This document shows positions 32,993-42,886 of a DNA stretch of 43,176 nt, one piece after another. The notes under the pieces were generated by a model that was not told where the DNA came from, did not search any database, and saw only the letters and a program-made list of their open reading frames with translations. The stretch covers positions 1 to 43,176 of the forward strand of contig JAAEMK010001264.1 in NCBI GenBank assembly GCA_024225635.1, in the 5' to 3' direction. Numbering within the stretch: position 1 is the stretch's first letter; the number at the start of each line of letters is the position of its first letter. Origin of the DNA: Desulfobacteraceae bacterium. GTDB lineage: Bacteria; Desulfobacterota; Desulfobacteria; Desulfobacterales; Desulfobacteraceae. A program made the position numbers and the translations under genes.

Positions 32993-34697
32993 CTTTTTTT
33001 ATCCTCACTATAAAAGCGCTCCCCCCCTGCTTTACCGGCTCAAACCAAAGATCCCCCCCAAGGTCCCGGGCAATGCTCCTTGCGATGGAAAGCCCCAGGC
33101 CCGACCCGGGCTTGCTTGCCGTAAGCGAGGTGTCTATCCTGTGGAACTTGTCAAATATCCGCTGCCTGTGCTCCCGTGGAATGCCGGGCCCCCTGTCCGA
33201 AATTCGAAGCTCGCAAAATCCTTCCGTTGCAACCGTCAGCGCAAACTTAAGCCGCTTTCCTTCGGCCGCGTATTTCACGGCATTATCGATGATGTTCACC
33301 ACCACCTGCTCCATGGCGTCCCTGTCGGTTCGAACCATGGGGGGAGCACTGGGCAAAATCACCTCGGGTTCCATGCCCGCAGCCCTGATCCTGATGCCGT
33401 GGAGTTCCACCATGGCGGTCACCAGCGCCCCAAGATCCACACGATCCACATGGTAGGTTTTCCTGCCCTGCTCAAGCCTTGAAAAATCAAGGACATTGTT
33501 GACAAGACGGGTCAGGCGGCAGCTCTCGGCAACGATCACCGACAGATAATGGGCCACCTTTTCAGGCCCACGGACCCTGCCGGACTGGAGCAGCTCCCCG
33601 TACATGCGGATGCTTGTCAACGGAGTCTTCAGCTCATGGGACACGGAGGAGACAAAGGAGGTCTTTTGGAGGGCATCCTTTTTGTTGATATGGGCCTGCC
33701 AGGTCAGCAGGGCCCCGCCCGAAACAATGGCCGCCACCAATATGGCCAAAAGGATCAAGGACACAATGAAAAATCCCCTGCCCTTGTCCCCGCCGCTGCC
33801 GTCAAGAAAAACGTGAACCTGCCAGTGGGGCAGAAGGGGGGAGACATTCATGACAGCGGCAGGCGCTTGCCCGTTCCCGGCATCCCCGGACAGGTGAAGA
33901 ATTTCGTTGTTTCCATCCACCAGGGCATACCCCGTCCCGGGTTCGGTGAACCTGGGAAGATCGGTCCCAAGCCTTGAAAGCAAGGTCATCAGCTCGAGCT
34001 CAACCCCGAAGACCGGGCCCTGTTCCGCTACCTTCACCCATCCCAGGAGAAAAAGCCGGTTCTCCGCAAACCAGGGAATCCAGCCGGACCGGGGCTGGAA
34101 CCGCTCTCTGGACGGAGCTGCCCCAAGTTTTTGTGCAACCACGGCCACACTCTTTTCAGGCCGGGCAAGGTCGAACAGGGCCTGGCGTCCCCTTTTTGCT
34201 TTCTCCCCGGTCTTCAGTGACGCCTTTTGCAGGGTATCAGCCGTCGCCCCATGGTAGGCCTCCACCTCTTCGGAGAAAGCTCCCCGGTTGCTTTCCCAGG
34301 CGATCCGCTTTGAAAAGAGCGAATCATAGCGACGGATAAACCGCCGCTCCTCCACGGTCGATTCCATGCCCGGAACCGGGTACCTGAGGGGCGCGCCCTC
34401 CTGCCAGACAAAGACATTCCGTACCAGGGGATTTGTCCGTTCCCACAAAACCAGCGTCTCCACCAGCCGGGCCGGTTCGATGGTTGCCAGGGAAGCGCTC
34501 AAAGAGTCCTCAACCCCCTCAACGGTTATATGGATGGTCTCGCAAACAGCCCGCCCCCGCTCCGAGACAAGCTCCAGGGCCTCCCGGCTGATCCGCTCCT
34601 GCTCGTGGCGCAACAGCCTGAACGCCACAACCACCATGATCAGGGTGGGGATCAGCACCAGGGCCCAGTAGATTGCAATGGAACGCTTAAAACTCAT
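32985..34697 (-). CDS. Sensor histidine kinase (periplasmic sensor domain, HisKA-HATPase)
   Basis: A 570-residue membrane kinase. Helix 1 is at about 8-28; a periplasmic domain of about 250 residues follows, not recognised as Cache or PAS; helix 2 (FFIVSLILLAILVAAIVSGGA) is near residue 320. The phospho-His is in SVSHELKTPLTS, and the ATPase domain has N-box VVVNIIDNAVKYA, G1 DRGPGIP and G2 SGLGLSIARS. It sits between the exported VWA protein (80 bases upstream) and the response regulator (8-base overlap). Confidence 0.92.
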   Translation of the reverse strand: MSFKRSIAIYWALVLIPTLIMVVVAFRLLRHEQERISREALELVSERGRAVCETIHITVEGVEDSLSASLATIEPARLVETLVLWERTNPLVRNVFVWQEGAPLRYPVPGMESTVEERRFIRRYDSLFSKRIAWESNRGAFSEEVEAYHGATADTLQKASLKTGEKAKRGRQALFDLARPEKSVAVVAQKLGAAPSRERFQPRSGWIPWFAENRLFLLGWVKVAEQGPVFGVELELMTLLSRLGTDLPRFTEPGTGYALVDGNNEILHLSGDAGNGQAPAAVMNVSPLLPHWQVHVFLDGSGGDKGRGFFIVSLILLAILVAAIVSGGALLTWQAHINKKDALQKTSFVSSVSHELKTPLTSIRMYGELLQSGRVRGPEKVAHYLSVIVAESCRLTRLVNNVLDFSRLEQGRKTYHVDRVDLGALVTAMVELHGIRIRAAGMEPEVILPSAPPMVRTDRDAMEQVVVNIIDNAVKYAAEGKRLKFALTVATEGFCELRISDRGPGIPREHRQRIFDKFHRIDTSLTASKPGSGLGLSIARSIARDLGGDLWFEPVKQGGSAFIVRIKKDE

Positions 34698-34777
34698 TCA
34701 TGCCTCATTCAGATTTCTGCTGGTTCTTCACCCCAAAAGACCGGCCCGTCCACTCCCGGAACCGGCCAATACAAGGA

Positions 34778-36124
34778 TCACTTGGATTTTTGCTGATTCT
34801 TCATCTGATAGGATTTGGTCCTGAGCACCTTACGGCTCTTCTTGCTCATGCCCTCCTGCCGGATGGTTTCAGCCTGGATCTCAAGCTCTTCTGCCTGTTC
34901 GAGCAGAACGGAATCCCGGTACATGGTTCCCACCTTTTTCAGCTTGTTCGCCGACTTTTTCAGCTCATCCACGGCCGCCTTTTTCCTGCCGCTGTCGGAA
35001 AGGACGATGGCCTTTTCCTGGGAAAGAGCGTTAAGGTTGAGCTGGTACTCCCGGATGACGTCCACGTTGGCGGAGCGTTCAACCTCAGCCGGATTGTCGC
35101 TAAAGCGTGCCACGGACCGGGCCGTTGCCGTTTCCCGGCGCTTGGTAAAGGGATTGTCGTAGACCACCCTTGCCGTTGCGATCTCCATGGTGCCGCCGCT
35201 TTTGGATGCAGGAATCGCGACCTCCACCAGGGCGTACTTTTCCTGGCCGCCGTAAAGCTGGTTCATGAACAGTTCCACCCGCCCTCCCCGGATGCGCCCC
35301 TGCCGTCCCACGATCCCAAGGGGCTTTATCACCTTGGGCATCTCGATGAAGAGCCGCACCTCCTTTGCCACCACGTTGAGGACATCCCCAAGTTCCGCCG
35401 CAAAAATCATGGGAAGATCGTCGCCGGACTCCACAAAATAGATGTTGCCGTCGCTCTTCTGGGAAAGCCGGGCCATGAGGTCTTCGTTGTAGTCCGTACC
35501 CACGCCGACTGTGGTCACCGAGATCTTCTCCTTGATCAGGGCCGCCCCCAGGCGTCCCAGGTCCTCCGGTGTCCTGGGGCCCACGTTGGCAAGGCCGTCG
35601 GAAAGCAGCACAATGCGATGGACATAGTCCCCGCCGAGGTTCTTCCTGATCTCGGCGGCCCCCTGGCTCACCCCGCCGAACAGGGCCGTGCTTCCGCCGG
35701 GCACGATCTGCCGGATCTTCCGGATGATTCCTTCGATGTTTTCAACGCCCTGGGCCGGAACAACGGTATCAATGGTATCGTCATACACCACAAGGGAGAA
35801 GATATCCCCGGGTCCCAGCCGTTTCAAGGCTTCAATAGCCGCCTCCCTGGCCCGCTCGATCTTATCCCCGGTCATGGAGCCGGACCGGTCAAGGACAAGG
35901 GCCAGGTTGACCCGTGGCCGCTCCATTGATGACGGTGCCAAAGGCGCGTCAAGGCTCACCTTGATCACCACGTTCTGGGGACCGCCCGCCGCAAGCACCC
36001 CCCTGTCCGTCTCAACCCGGCAGCCCACCTTTGATTGCCCCGCCTCTGCCCGGGTGATTACAAGGGACAAGCCAAAACACACAACCATTGCCATTGCGAA
36101 AAACGCTTTACCTGCTGGTTTCAT
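34778..36124 (-). CDS. Exported von Willebrand factor A domain protein
   Basis: A 448-residue protein with a signal peptide (MKPAGKAFFAMAMVVCFGLS, cut near ITRAEAG), then a VWA domain at about 75-250. The metal-ion-dependent adhesion site is complete: LVLDRSGSM (DxSxS), a Thr/Gly in GGSTALFGG, and a later LLSDGLANVG. A beta-rich domain follows and a basic C-terminal tail (GMSKKSRKVLRTKSYQMKN). ATG 36124 has AAGGAGAG upstream. It is first in an operon with the kinase and regulator and probably works in the periplasm. Its binding partner is unknown; it may report on envelope state to the kinase. Confidence 0.85.
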   Translation of the reverse strand: MKPAGKAFFAMAMVVCFGLSLVITRAEAGQSKVGCRVETDRGVLAAGGPQNVVIKVSLDAPLAPSSMERPRVNLALVLDRSGSMTGDKIERAREAAIEALKRLGPGDIFSLVVYDDTIDTVVPAQGVENIEGIIRKIRQIVPGGSTALFGGVSQGAAEIRKNLGGDYVHRIVLLSDGLANVGPRTPEDLGRLGAALIKEKISVTTVGVGTDYNEDLMARLSQKSDGNIYFVESGDDLPMIFAAELGDVLNVVAKEVRLFIEMPKVIKPLGIVGRQGRIRGGRVELFMNQLYGGQEKYALVEVAIPASKSGGTMEIATARVVYDNPFTKRRETATARSVARFSDNPAEVERSANVDVIREYQLNLNALSQEKAIVLSDSGRKKAAVDELKKSANKLKKVGTMYRDSVLLEQAEELEIQAETIRQEGMSKKSRKVLRTKSYQMKNQQKSK

Positions 36125-36186
36125 CGCTCTCTCCTTATTGTTATGAAGTATCTGTTTTGGGAATAATCCGCAACCCCTGATTTCTT

Positions 36187-36216
36187 TATATATCAAGGGC
36201 GGTCGAGGGGTGTCAC
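36187..36216 (-). promoter_or_regulatory. Promoter of the VWA-kinase-regulator operon
   Basis: GTGACA at 36211-36216, an 18-base spacer and TATATA at 36187-36192 on the minus strand. It gives a leader of about 55 bases to ATG 36124. Confidence 0.45.
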
Positions 36217-36220
36217 AGGC

Positions 36221-36250
36221 GGGTAAAAGGGTTGTAAAAAAGTTGTAAAA
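36221..36250 (-). promoter_or_regulatory. Three 11-base-period repeats, candidate PhoB-type regulator box
   Basis: TAAAA occurs at 36224-36228, 36235-36239 and 36246-36250, an exact 11-base period; two copies extend to GTTGTAAAA. It ends a few bases upstream of the -35. OmpR/PhoB regulators bind direct repeats of this spacing, and the operon encodes one. Confidence 0.5.
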
Positions 36251-36323
36251 TTGAACGGCAAGGAAAGGCGAGCCACATCTGCCTTGGGGCGATTCTCTTC
36301 CGGGCGGGTTCCCAAGACAGAAG

Positions 36324-36354
36324 AAGGCCCCGCCCGGATCACGGGCGGGGCCTT
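36324..36354 (-). terminator. Perfect 13-bp stem terminator after the sulfite reductase gene
   Basis: AAGGCCCCGCCCG at 36324-36336 pairs perfectly with CGGGCGGGGCCTT at 36342-36354 around a 5-base loop. On the minus strand it follows the stop of the small sulfite reductase gene and is trailed by CTTCTGTCTT, a moderate T-rich tail. Confidence 0.75.
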
Positions 36355-36382
36355 CCGGCTACTTATTGAAAAAAACGATGGG

Positions 36383-37039
36383 TCAGGCGACGGCCTGCAG
36401 GAAGGGCTCCATGCCCAGGCGCTCGATCATCTTGCCCAGGCGCTCGCCGGTCTTGGCGTTCTCGTTATAATACTCAATCACCTTATCCACGGCAACGAGC
36501 ACTTCATCGTCGGAAAGACCGGTGACAAGCTCCTTGGCGATGCGGGGAACAGCCCCCACGTTGCCGCCGATCACAAGCTTCCAGCCCTTCTTGTCCCCAA
36601 TGAGTCCCACATCCCGGACCCAGGACTCAGAGCAGCTCAGGCGGCAGCCGGAGACGGCCATCTTGAACTTGCCGGGCAGGTTGCGGCCATGGTAACGCTC
36701 GTCCAGGACCGTGGCGATCTTCAGGGAATCCTGGTTGGCCAGGCGGCAGAAGGTGGTTCCAGGGCAGGCCCGGATACTCCGGACGCACATTCCCACCGCG
36801 GCGCCCTTGTCCATGCCGAGATCCTCCCAGGCACGGTCAACGTCCTCTTCCTTCAACCCTACGATGGCGATGCGGGTTGCGCCCGTGATCTTCAGGGCCT
36901 GGGCATTGTAATTTTCAGCCACGTCGGCGATCTTCCGGAGCAGATCCGGGGTCACCACCCCACAGGGAATGTGGGGGGCGATGGCATATGTTTCCTTGTC
37001 TCTCTGGGGGATGGCCCCCTTTTCTCCTAATTTAAGCAT
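36383..37039 (-). CDS. asr: Small assimilatory-type (low-spin) sulfite reductase
   Basis: A 218-residue monomeric siroheme enzyme of the nitrite/sulfite reductase 4Fe-4S family, the same length as the assimilatory-type low-spin sulfite reductase of Desulfovibrio vulgaris. The cysteines ligating the coupled siroheme/[4Fe-4S] cluster are in CPGTTFC (CX5C) and CRLSC (CX3C), and siroheme-binding basic residues are in CVRSIRACPG and ERYHGRNLP. In such bacteria it is distinct from the DsrAB dissimilatory enzyme, and its physiological role is not fixed. ATG 37039 has AAAGGACG upstream. Confidence 0.85.
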   Translation of the reverse strand: MLKLGEKGAIPQRDKETYAIAPHIPCGVVTPDLLRKIADVAENYNAQALKITGATRIAIVGLKEEDVDRAWEDLGMDKGAAVGMCVRSIRACPGTTFCRLANQDSLKIATVLDERYHGRNLPGKFKMAVSGCRLSCSESWVRDVGLIGDKKGWKLVIGGNVGAVPRIAKELVTGLSDDEVLVAVDKVIEYYNENAKTGERLGKMIERLGMEPFLQAVA

Positions 37040-37244
37040 GTATCGTCCTTTCCCGTCCGGGACACAGGGGCCCGACGGCATTTGTTGTCGTCATGGAATA
37101 TGGCCGGACAAAGGCCCGGCTCCAACAGGCCTTGTAAGACAGGTACTTACCCTTTGTCAAGGGAAGGATAAAAAACATGGGACAGGATCAGGCCAGGATG
37201 TCAGGGATGGGTTTGACCGTTTTTTTCCATTCGCAATCTCCTGT

Positions 37245-38360
37245 TTACAGATCCTGACCCGATGAGCAGAGCCTGTTTCTACCGGACTGCTTGGCCCGGT
37301 ATAGGGCGGTATCAGCATTATTGATCAACTGACGGGTTTCACTGATCCCGGGATGGTACTGGGCCAGCCCAAGGCTTATGGTGAGGCTGATCTCGGTACC
37401 CGAGTCCAGAAAAAAGCCCATGGATGATATGGTTCGGCGAACGCGCTCCAGGATCGACCGGGCCTGGGACATCCCGGTATGGGGAAAAACGATGCAAAAC
37501 TCCTCTCCCCCGTAACGCCCCACACTGTCAGTCTTTCGAATTCCCTTCCGGATGGCATCGGCCATACTCTCCAGGACGATATCCCCGGCATTGTGGCCAT
37601 GAACGTCATTCACCGCCTTAAAATGATCGATGTCCACCAGGCACAGGGTCAGGGGATCGTTGGAGCGTGCGGCACTATCGATCTCCTTCTCCAGGATCTC
37701 CATGATTTTCCGGCGGTTGATCAATCCTGTCAATTCGTCAACCGTTGCAAGCTCGGTCAGCAGCTGTTCCGCTTTTTTGCGTTGGGTGACATCGGTGCCG
37801 ATGCCCCAGGTGTACCAGCCCGGAATGGGGGCGCTGCCGCTGGTGTTTGACCATGAGATCGTACGGGTCTCACCGTTTTTGCACAAAAGGTCGACTTCCC
37901 AGTCACGATAACTGCCGTTGAACTCCAGGAACTCTTCAACGTTCCTGGCACGCTGGACCGGATCCGGATAAAAGAGTTCCAGGGCATTGGAATTTCCAAC
38001 AATCTCCTCACTGGTGTAGCCGGTGATCCGTTCGCACTCCTTGTTCCAGAAAAGCACCACACCGTTTTCATCCACGGCATCAAACATGATGGGCATGTTT
38101 TCAACTACCTTCCGGAACACCGGCCATGGGATTTCCTTGTCTTTCATGGAATCAGGGGAGACCTTGTTCCGCTCCGGGCGCACCCGCTCCCGATAACCAA
38201 AACATAGGAAGAGCAACCCGGCCAGCACGAGGGTGAAACAAATGGCCGCCAGGGTGAGGAAGGTTCCCCAAATACCGTCAGGCAGGAACAGCAGGAGACA
38301 CTGGGAACCAAGGATCAAAAAGATCACAAAAACAATGGAACGTTTGAACATTTTCAACAT
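37245..38360 (-). CDS. Membrane PAS-GGDEF diguanylate cyclase
   Basis: A 371-residue protein with two N-terminal membrane helices (VFVIFLILGSQCLLLF and AICFTLVLAGLLFLCF), a PAS domain (about 90-195, MFDAVDENGVVLFWN ... GIGTDVTQRK) and a complete GGDEF domain. The active site is GGEEF and an inhibitory-site RxxD (RKTD) lies five residues upstream, so product inhibition by cyclic di-GMP is expected. The start is uncertain: ATG 38360 or GTG 38387, neither with a clear ribosome-binding site. It could oppose the two HD-GYP phosphodiesterases. Confidence 0.9.
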   Translation of the reverse strand: MLKMFKRSIVFVIFLILGSQCLLLFLPDGIWGTFLTLAAICFTLVLAGLLFLCFGYRERVRPERNKVSPDSMKDKEIPWPVFRKVVENMPIMFDAVDENGVVLFWNKECERITGYTSEEIVGNSNALELFYPDPVQRARNVEEFLEFNGSYRDWEVDLLCKNGETRTISWSNTSGSAPIPGWYTWGIGTDVTQRKKAEQLLTELATVDELTGLINRRKIMEILEKEIDSAARSNDPLTLCLVDIDHFKAVNDVHGHNAGDIVLESMADAIRKGIRKTDSVGRYGGEEFCIVFPHTGMSQARSILERVRRTISSMGFFLDSGTEISLTISLGLAQYHPGISETRQLINNADTALYRAKQSGRNRLCSSGQDL

Positions 38361-38599
38361 CGACAACCAAAACCCCCAAAAACACACTTACAGAAAACAG
38401 CCTGTCAAATAAAAGTATAGAAGACAGGAAAATTGAAAAACAGGCAACACTAATATTGTAAAAAATTCAATGGGTCAACGGAAACCTGCTCCATGCCGGG
38501 TCTTTTTTTCAAAAATCAACCTTGCCGGGTTTGAAAAAAAAGGGTACTCCAATGATTTTTGAGCAATGGAGCAGACAACGATCTTCAAAGGAGTTTTTC

Positions 38600-40024
38600 A
38601 TGGGCGGAGCGACAGGGGAGAAAGGATCGAGAAAAGCGCTGGCAGCAGAGTACAATGCCATGCGGAAAAGCATCATTCACACGGACAGGCGGTTCACCGT
38701 CAACGACAAGGGGCATCTCGTCTTTGACGGAGCCGACCTTGCCGAGATCCACCAGACCTGTCCCACGCCGGTCTACCTCTATTCGGAAAAGGAGATCATA
38801 CGCAATTATGAAGAGATCATAACCGCCTTTGATACCCGTCACACCAACACCCGCTGCTTCTTTGCCTCCAAGGCGTGCTCGGTGATGAAAATCCTGGACG
38901 TCATCAGGGCCACGGGCTGTTCCGTGGAAACCAACTCCCGGTTTGAGGTGCGCAAGGCCCTTGATATCGGCTTTACAGGCGACCAGATCGTGTACAACGG
39001 CGTGGTCAAGACGGCGGAGGACCTGGAGTTCGCCATTGCCAACGACCTGTACCTCATCAACGTCGACAGTTTTCACGAGCTTGCGCTCATCAACGAGATC
39101 TCAGACCGCCTGAAAAAGGTTGCCAATGTCTGCGTCCGGGTGGAACCCAGTGTCCCCTCGGCCACCCATCCAGGGCTTGTGACCGCCTTCCACGCCAAAT
39201 CGGGCATTGATCTCCACGAGGCCGAAACCATGGTGGGACAGATCCTGCAGATGCCCCATGTCCATGTCCGGGGACTGCACATGCATGTCGGCGACCAGGT
39301 ACCGGAATCAGAGCCCTTCAGGCTCGCCACCCGGATCGTGGTGAACGAATCCAAGCGCCTGGAAAAACTTTTCGGCATCCGGTTCGAACTCATCAACGTG
39401 GGCGGCGGCATCCCGGCCCCCTACAAATACGGCGACGGAGACCCCCTCGCCGACAACATGTATCCCGGCATAGGGTGTGACGATTTTGCCGAAGCCATTG
39501 TCAGCGAGGTCCATCAATGGAGACGTGACATCCAGATCTGCATCGAACCGGGACGCAAGGTGACAGCCAGCGCCGCCGTGATTCTCACCGACATCGCCTG
39601 TGAAAAAACCAAGACCAACTTCAATGAAAACCGGGAACCCGAGGAGACCGTCCACTGGAAATTTGTGGATGCGGGGTACAGCGTCTTCTGCGACCAGCTC
39701 TACTGGGACTGGTACTTCAACTTCATGAACGCCACCCGGGCGAACCGGGAGCATGACCAGTGGATCAAGCTTGCAGGCCCCCTCTGCGACGGAGGCGACT
39801 ACTTCCACCAGGGGGTTGACAAGGAGTTCTTCCTGATTCCCCCGGACACCCGAATCGGGGACACCATGGTGTTCCTGGATGCAGGGGCCTACACCATCGA
39901 GAGCCAGACCGTGTACAACAACCGCCCAAGGACCGCCGTACTCCTGGTGGACAAAAACGGAAAGATCAGCAAGATCAGGCGGGAAGACACCTATGAGGAC
40001 ATGGTCGGCCAGGATATCTACTGA
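38600..40024 (+). CDS. PLP-dependent fold-III decarboxylase (LysA/ODC-like)
   Basis: A 474-residue alanine-racemase-fold decarboxylase. PLP Lys is in [26 protein letters not shown] and EPGRKVTAS are the barrel-domain cofactor motifs. The C-terminal domain has [10 protein letters not shown], where diaminopimelate decarboxylase (LysA) has CES and ornithine decarboxylase CDG. It mixes LysA-like and ornithine-decarboxylase-like features, so the substrate is open: diaminopimelate, ornithine, lysine or a carboxy-polyamine. ATG 38600 is set by AAAGGAG at 38587-38593; two further starts upstream lack this. It ends overlapping the convergent chemoreceptor stop by 7 bases. Confidence 0.87.
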   Translation: MGGATGEKGSRKALAAEYNAMRKSIIHTDRRFTVNDKGHLVFDGADLAEIHQTCPTPVYLYSEKEIIRNYEEIITAFDTRHTNTRCFFASKACSVMKILDVIRATGCSVETNSRFEVRKALDIGFTGDQIVYNGVVKTAEDLEFAIANDLYLINVDSFHELALINEISDRLKKVANVCVRVEPSVPSATHPGLVTAFHAKSGIDLHEAETMVGQILQMPHVHVRGLHMHVGDQVPESEPFRLATRIVVNESKRLEKLFGIRFELINVGGGIPAPYKYGDGDPLADNMYPGIGCDDFAEAIVSEVHQWRRDIQICIEPGRKVTASAAVILTDIACEKTKTNFNENREPEETVHWKFVDAGYSVFCDQLYWDWYFNFMNATRANREHDQWIKLAGPLCDGGDYFHQGVDKEFFLIPPDTRIGDTMVFLDAGAYTIESQTVYNNRPRTAVLLVDKNGKISKIRREDTYEDMVGQDIY

Positions 40025-41880
40025 AGCCCGTGTTGTTTGAGACGTGTATGAGTATCGGGAAGGCCACCCTCCACTTCCCGGGGCCGGGGCCCATGCTTCG
40101 GCCCCACTCGAGCCGCCGGCTTTTCCTTGCTGCTGCCGTTGACAAGCAGATTCAGGCTACCAAGGTGCTTGTTGAGCTTTCCCGAGTGTACCAGCATGCT
40201 TTTGGAGGTGTCGGCCACTGTTGCGGCATTGGCCGAGTTTTTGCTGGTCAGGGTCTCCACGGCAGAGACTGAGTTGCTGATATTAATAATTCCCTTGGCC
40301 TGCTCACTGGAGGAGACAGTGATCTTCTCGAACATCTCGCTCACCTGCCCGGCACTTTCAGAAAGCTTGCCGAACTCCGTGTTGGTGATGTTGACAAGCT
40401 GGGTGCCGTCGTTGACCCGTTTGACCGTATCCTCAAGAAGCGTCGAGGTGTTTTTTGCCGCTTCCGCCGAACGCTGGGCAAGTTTTCCCACCTCGTCCGC
40501 CACAACGGCAAAGCTTGCCCCGGCCTCTCCGGCACTGGCTGCCTCAACAGCCGCATTCAATGCCAGGAGGTTGGTCTGAAATGCTATCGCATCAATGGTC
40601 CGGATAATGTTGAACGACTCCTTGCTGGAGCTGAGTATCCGGTCCATGGAGTTCACGAGGTTATCCTGGGCTTCGATGGTATCCGAGATAATCTGATTCA
40701 CCTTGTTCATGAAATCGCAGGCGGTTTGAGCGCTTTCCGCATTGGTCCTTGTCATGGTAGAAAGCACTTCAAGGGCGAACGAGGTCTCTTGAACGGAGGC
40801 TGCCTGCTCTGAGGAGTCCTCGGCAAGGCCACTGCTGGTGCTTGACATCTCCTCGGACGAGAGGGTAACGAATTCCGCGGTTTCATCAAGCCCGGTAATG
40901 ACCCTCTCCAGGGACTTTTGAATAAAACGGGAGGTGTAGATGCCAATGAGAAAAAGGACCAGCCCACCCGTTACAAAAAGAGCCATGGAGATGACCCTGC
41001 CGAGCCAGGTGTTTTTCCTGAACTCGTCATTGGCAATGGCAACGGCATCTCCAATGAGTCCGATGATGTCGTCCCCGTTCTGTTTCAACTTCAAATTCTG
41101 CGTTTGTGCCGATTTCAGAATCGCCAGGATGGCGGTTTCAAATTCAGGGAGCTTTGCCCTGATCTCCATGGCTTGCAGCCAGTGCTCCCGGTACGCCTCC
41201 TTTTGAATCATTTTAATAAGCTCGTTCATTCCTTTAATCTCACCGTCAGTCCTGGATATTATCGATTCGTTTACCTCCTTGTAGGCCGCAAAATCATAAT
41301 CCATAAGCACGAATTGAAGGGCCAGAAGGCGCTTATTCAAAAGACTGAGAAGCTGGAGCAGCTGCTCCCTGAGGGCACCCTCCATGGCGGAAAGGGACTC
41401 TCCCATGGTAATGGCAATAGCCTCTTCCTCGCTGATGAGGCCGACAATGAAAGAAAATTTATCGGCAGATGCTCTCAAGGTTTCGGAAAAGGTCGCCATG
41501 GTTGAACGAACAACATCCTGGCCCTGGAGGATATCGGAAAAAAGCTGTTCCCGATCGACATTCAACCGGTTGATCTGCGCAAAAAGTCCCTCCGTATCCC
41601 CGGGCGAACTCACCTCCTTTATTCCAATGAGCAGCCCCTTAGCCTTTTTCCTGGTCTGAAGAACTTGTTCGAAAACCTGATCGTTGCCGCTTTTTATGTA
41701 CTGTTCTTCCAACATCATTCCCTGACTGATGAACAGTGCCAGATCCTGACACATGCGCGCCACCGTGATCTTCCTGTTTTTTGCAACATCCAGGAATATG
41801 TTGCACGCCCCAATGAGAAAGAGAAAAACCAAGGCAAGGGTCAGGAACAGGGTGATGCGGGATTTGATACTGGTAAACAT
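40018..41880 (-). CDS. Methyl-accepting chemotaxis protein
   Basis: A 620-residue chemoreceptor. One helix at about 8-28 and a second ([20 protein letters not shown]) near residue 310 enclose an all-helical periplasmic sensor domain of about 270 residues, resembling a helical-bundle type rather than Cache. The signalling domain is complete: [41 protein letters not shown] at the hairpin tip, with the tip Arg seen in many receptors replaced by Gly (DEVGK). ATG 41880 has GGGGAG upstream. The gene follows the Cache-type exported protein at 41935 and probably shares its transcript. Confidence 0.93.
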   Translation of the reverse strand: MFTSIKSRITLFLTLALVFLFLIGACNIFLDVAKNRKITVARMCQDLALFISQGMMLEEQYIKSGNDQVFEQVLQTRKKAKGLLIGIKEVSSPGDTEGLFAQINRLNVDREQLFSDILQGQDVVRSTMATFSETLRASADKFSFIVGLISEEEAIAITMGESLSAMEGALREQLLQLLSLLNKRLLALQFVLMDYDFAAYKEVNESIISRTDGEIKGMNELIKMIQKEAYREHWLQAMEIRAKLPEFETAILAILKSAQTQNLKLKQNGDDIIGLIGDAVAIANDEFRKNTWLGRVISMALFVTGGLVLFLIGIYTSRFIQKSLERVITGLDETAEFVTLSSEEMSSTSSGLAEDSSEQAASVQETSFALEVLSTMTRTNAESAQTACDFMNKVNQIISDTIEAQDNLVNSMDRILSSSKESFNIIRTIDAIAFQTNLLALNAAVEAASAGEAGASFAVVADEVGKLAQRSAEAAKNTSTLLEDTVKRVNDGTQLVNITNTEFGKLSESAGQVSEMFEKITVSSSEQAKGIINISNSVSAVETLTSKNSANAATVADTSKSMLVHSGKLNKHLGSLNLLVNGSSKEKPAARVGPKHGPRPREVEGGLPDTHTRLKQHGLQ

Positions 41881-41934
41881 GGCAGACTCCCCGCGAATAG
41901 GCGTTTGTATCAAAAAGAAATAAGCCTCATCCGG

Positions 41935-42450
41935 CTATTTGATAACCCGCTCCGCCTCCTCCTTTGTCACCTCGTAGATGCCGGCTCCCACGGCAACGGG
42001 CATGCCCGGAACCTTCATGATATATGAGGCTTTGGGCAAAATTTTCTTCACATCCGGCTTGACCCAGTAGTAGGTAGTCCAGCCGCACCCCTCGGGACTT
42101 TCGGCAATCTGAACAATTTCCTGGCCAAATTTCCGGTTTGTCCTGGGCTCCTTCAGGGTCATAATGTTCCTTCCCACCAGTTGAAGGGTGGGGTGAGCCA
42201 GGAATTCGCCCTTTTTACCCTCTTCAAGGGAGACCACAAAAATATAATAGCTCCCCTTGTTGTAAGGACTGTTGAGTTTGGCAAGTTCGGGATAGATGGC
42301 AGGACCATTTTTTTCAATAGCTGAAACCGCTGTTTGGACGTTGTCATAAACCTGCTTGATGTTCTCCGGGTTTGCGGCTTGGCAAAAGGCCACGGGAATC
42401 AAGGAGAAGACTACCAGCACAAATAAGATGGCTCTGTTTTTTCCTAACAT
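41935..42450 (-). CDS. Exported single-Cache-type protein
   Basis: A 171-residue secreted protein: signal peptide (KNRAILFVLVVFSLIPVAFC, cut near QAANP), then a mature part of about 145 residues typical of soluble Cache-type domains in sensory systems: YYIFVVSLEEGKKGEFLAHPTLQLVGR and GWTTYYWVKP, then KASYIMKVPGMPVAVGAGIY. There is no membrane anchor or signalling domain. The ATG at 42450 has GAGGGA upstream; a longer reading to 42606 lacks it. It lies 54 bases before the chemoreceptor start and may bind a ligand for it. Confidence 0.83.
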   Translation of the reverse strand: MLGKNRAILFVLVVFSLIPVAFCQAANPENIKQVYDNVQTAVSAIEKNGPAIYPELAKLNSPYNKGSYYIFVVSLEEGKKGEFLAHPTLQLVGRNIMTLKEPRTNRKFGQEIVQIAESPEGCGWTTYYWVKPDVKKILPKASYIMKVPGMPVAVGAGIYEVTKEEAERVIK

Positions 42451-42682
42451 GATTGTTCCCTCGTTATTCAAGTTAAAAACATCTGTACGGCAATACGGAT
42501 CGCTCCTGGGTGAAGAGTCCGAATGATAGATGGAATTGGAAGAGTTCAAGCCGCGCCACTCGTATTGACGAATCGGTCTGCCAATCTGCGCCAAAGTGTA
42601 TCTCAAATTTTAACGAATAAAAAATCGGGGATCATCATGTAATGGAGAACATTGTGTAAAATATGTCTATCATCCTTATCTT

Positions 42683-42725
42683 GATAAGATACTAAAGGGG
42701 CACCCCTGATTTGTCAACGACAAAT
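42683..42725. promoter_or_regulatory. Two palindromes in the divergent intergenic region
   Basis: ATTTGTC and GACAAAT flank AAC at 42709-42725, and GATAAG at 42683-42688 pairs with CTTATC at 42675-42680 around TT. They lie between the leftward Cache/chemoreceptor genes and a small rightward ORF. Operator sites for either side are possible; nothing else is recognised in 42451-42886. Confidence 0.4.
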
Positions 42726-42886
42726 ACAAAGATTTTGTTGATTTAAAGGCCTTTTGGTCATTATCGCCGGGGGCTGGGATATCCGCACACCTTTTTTATT
42801 GCAATAGTAATATCGATCTGTTAGTCCAATATTTATGAGAATTTAATAAGGCATAAGACTTTTACAATCAAAGAGGAGAACTTTTC

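Noticed and set aside
40018-41880. Loss of function of the chemoreceptor tip (DEVGK)
   Set aside because: The Arg-to-Gly change at the tip is a single residue and may occur in other receptors; the rest of the hairpin is complete.
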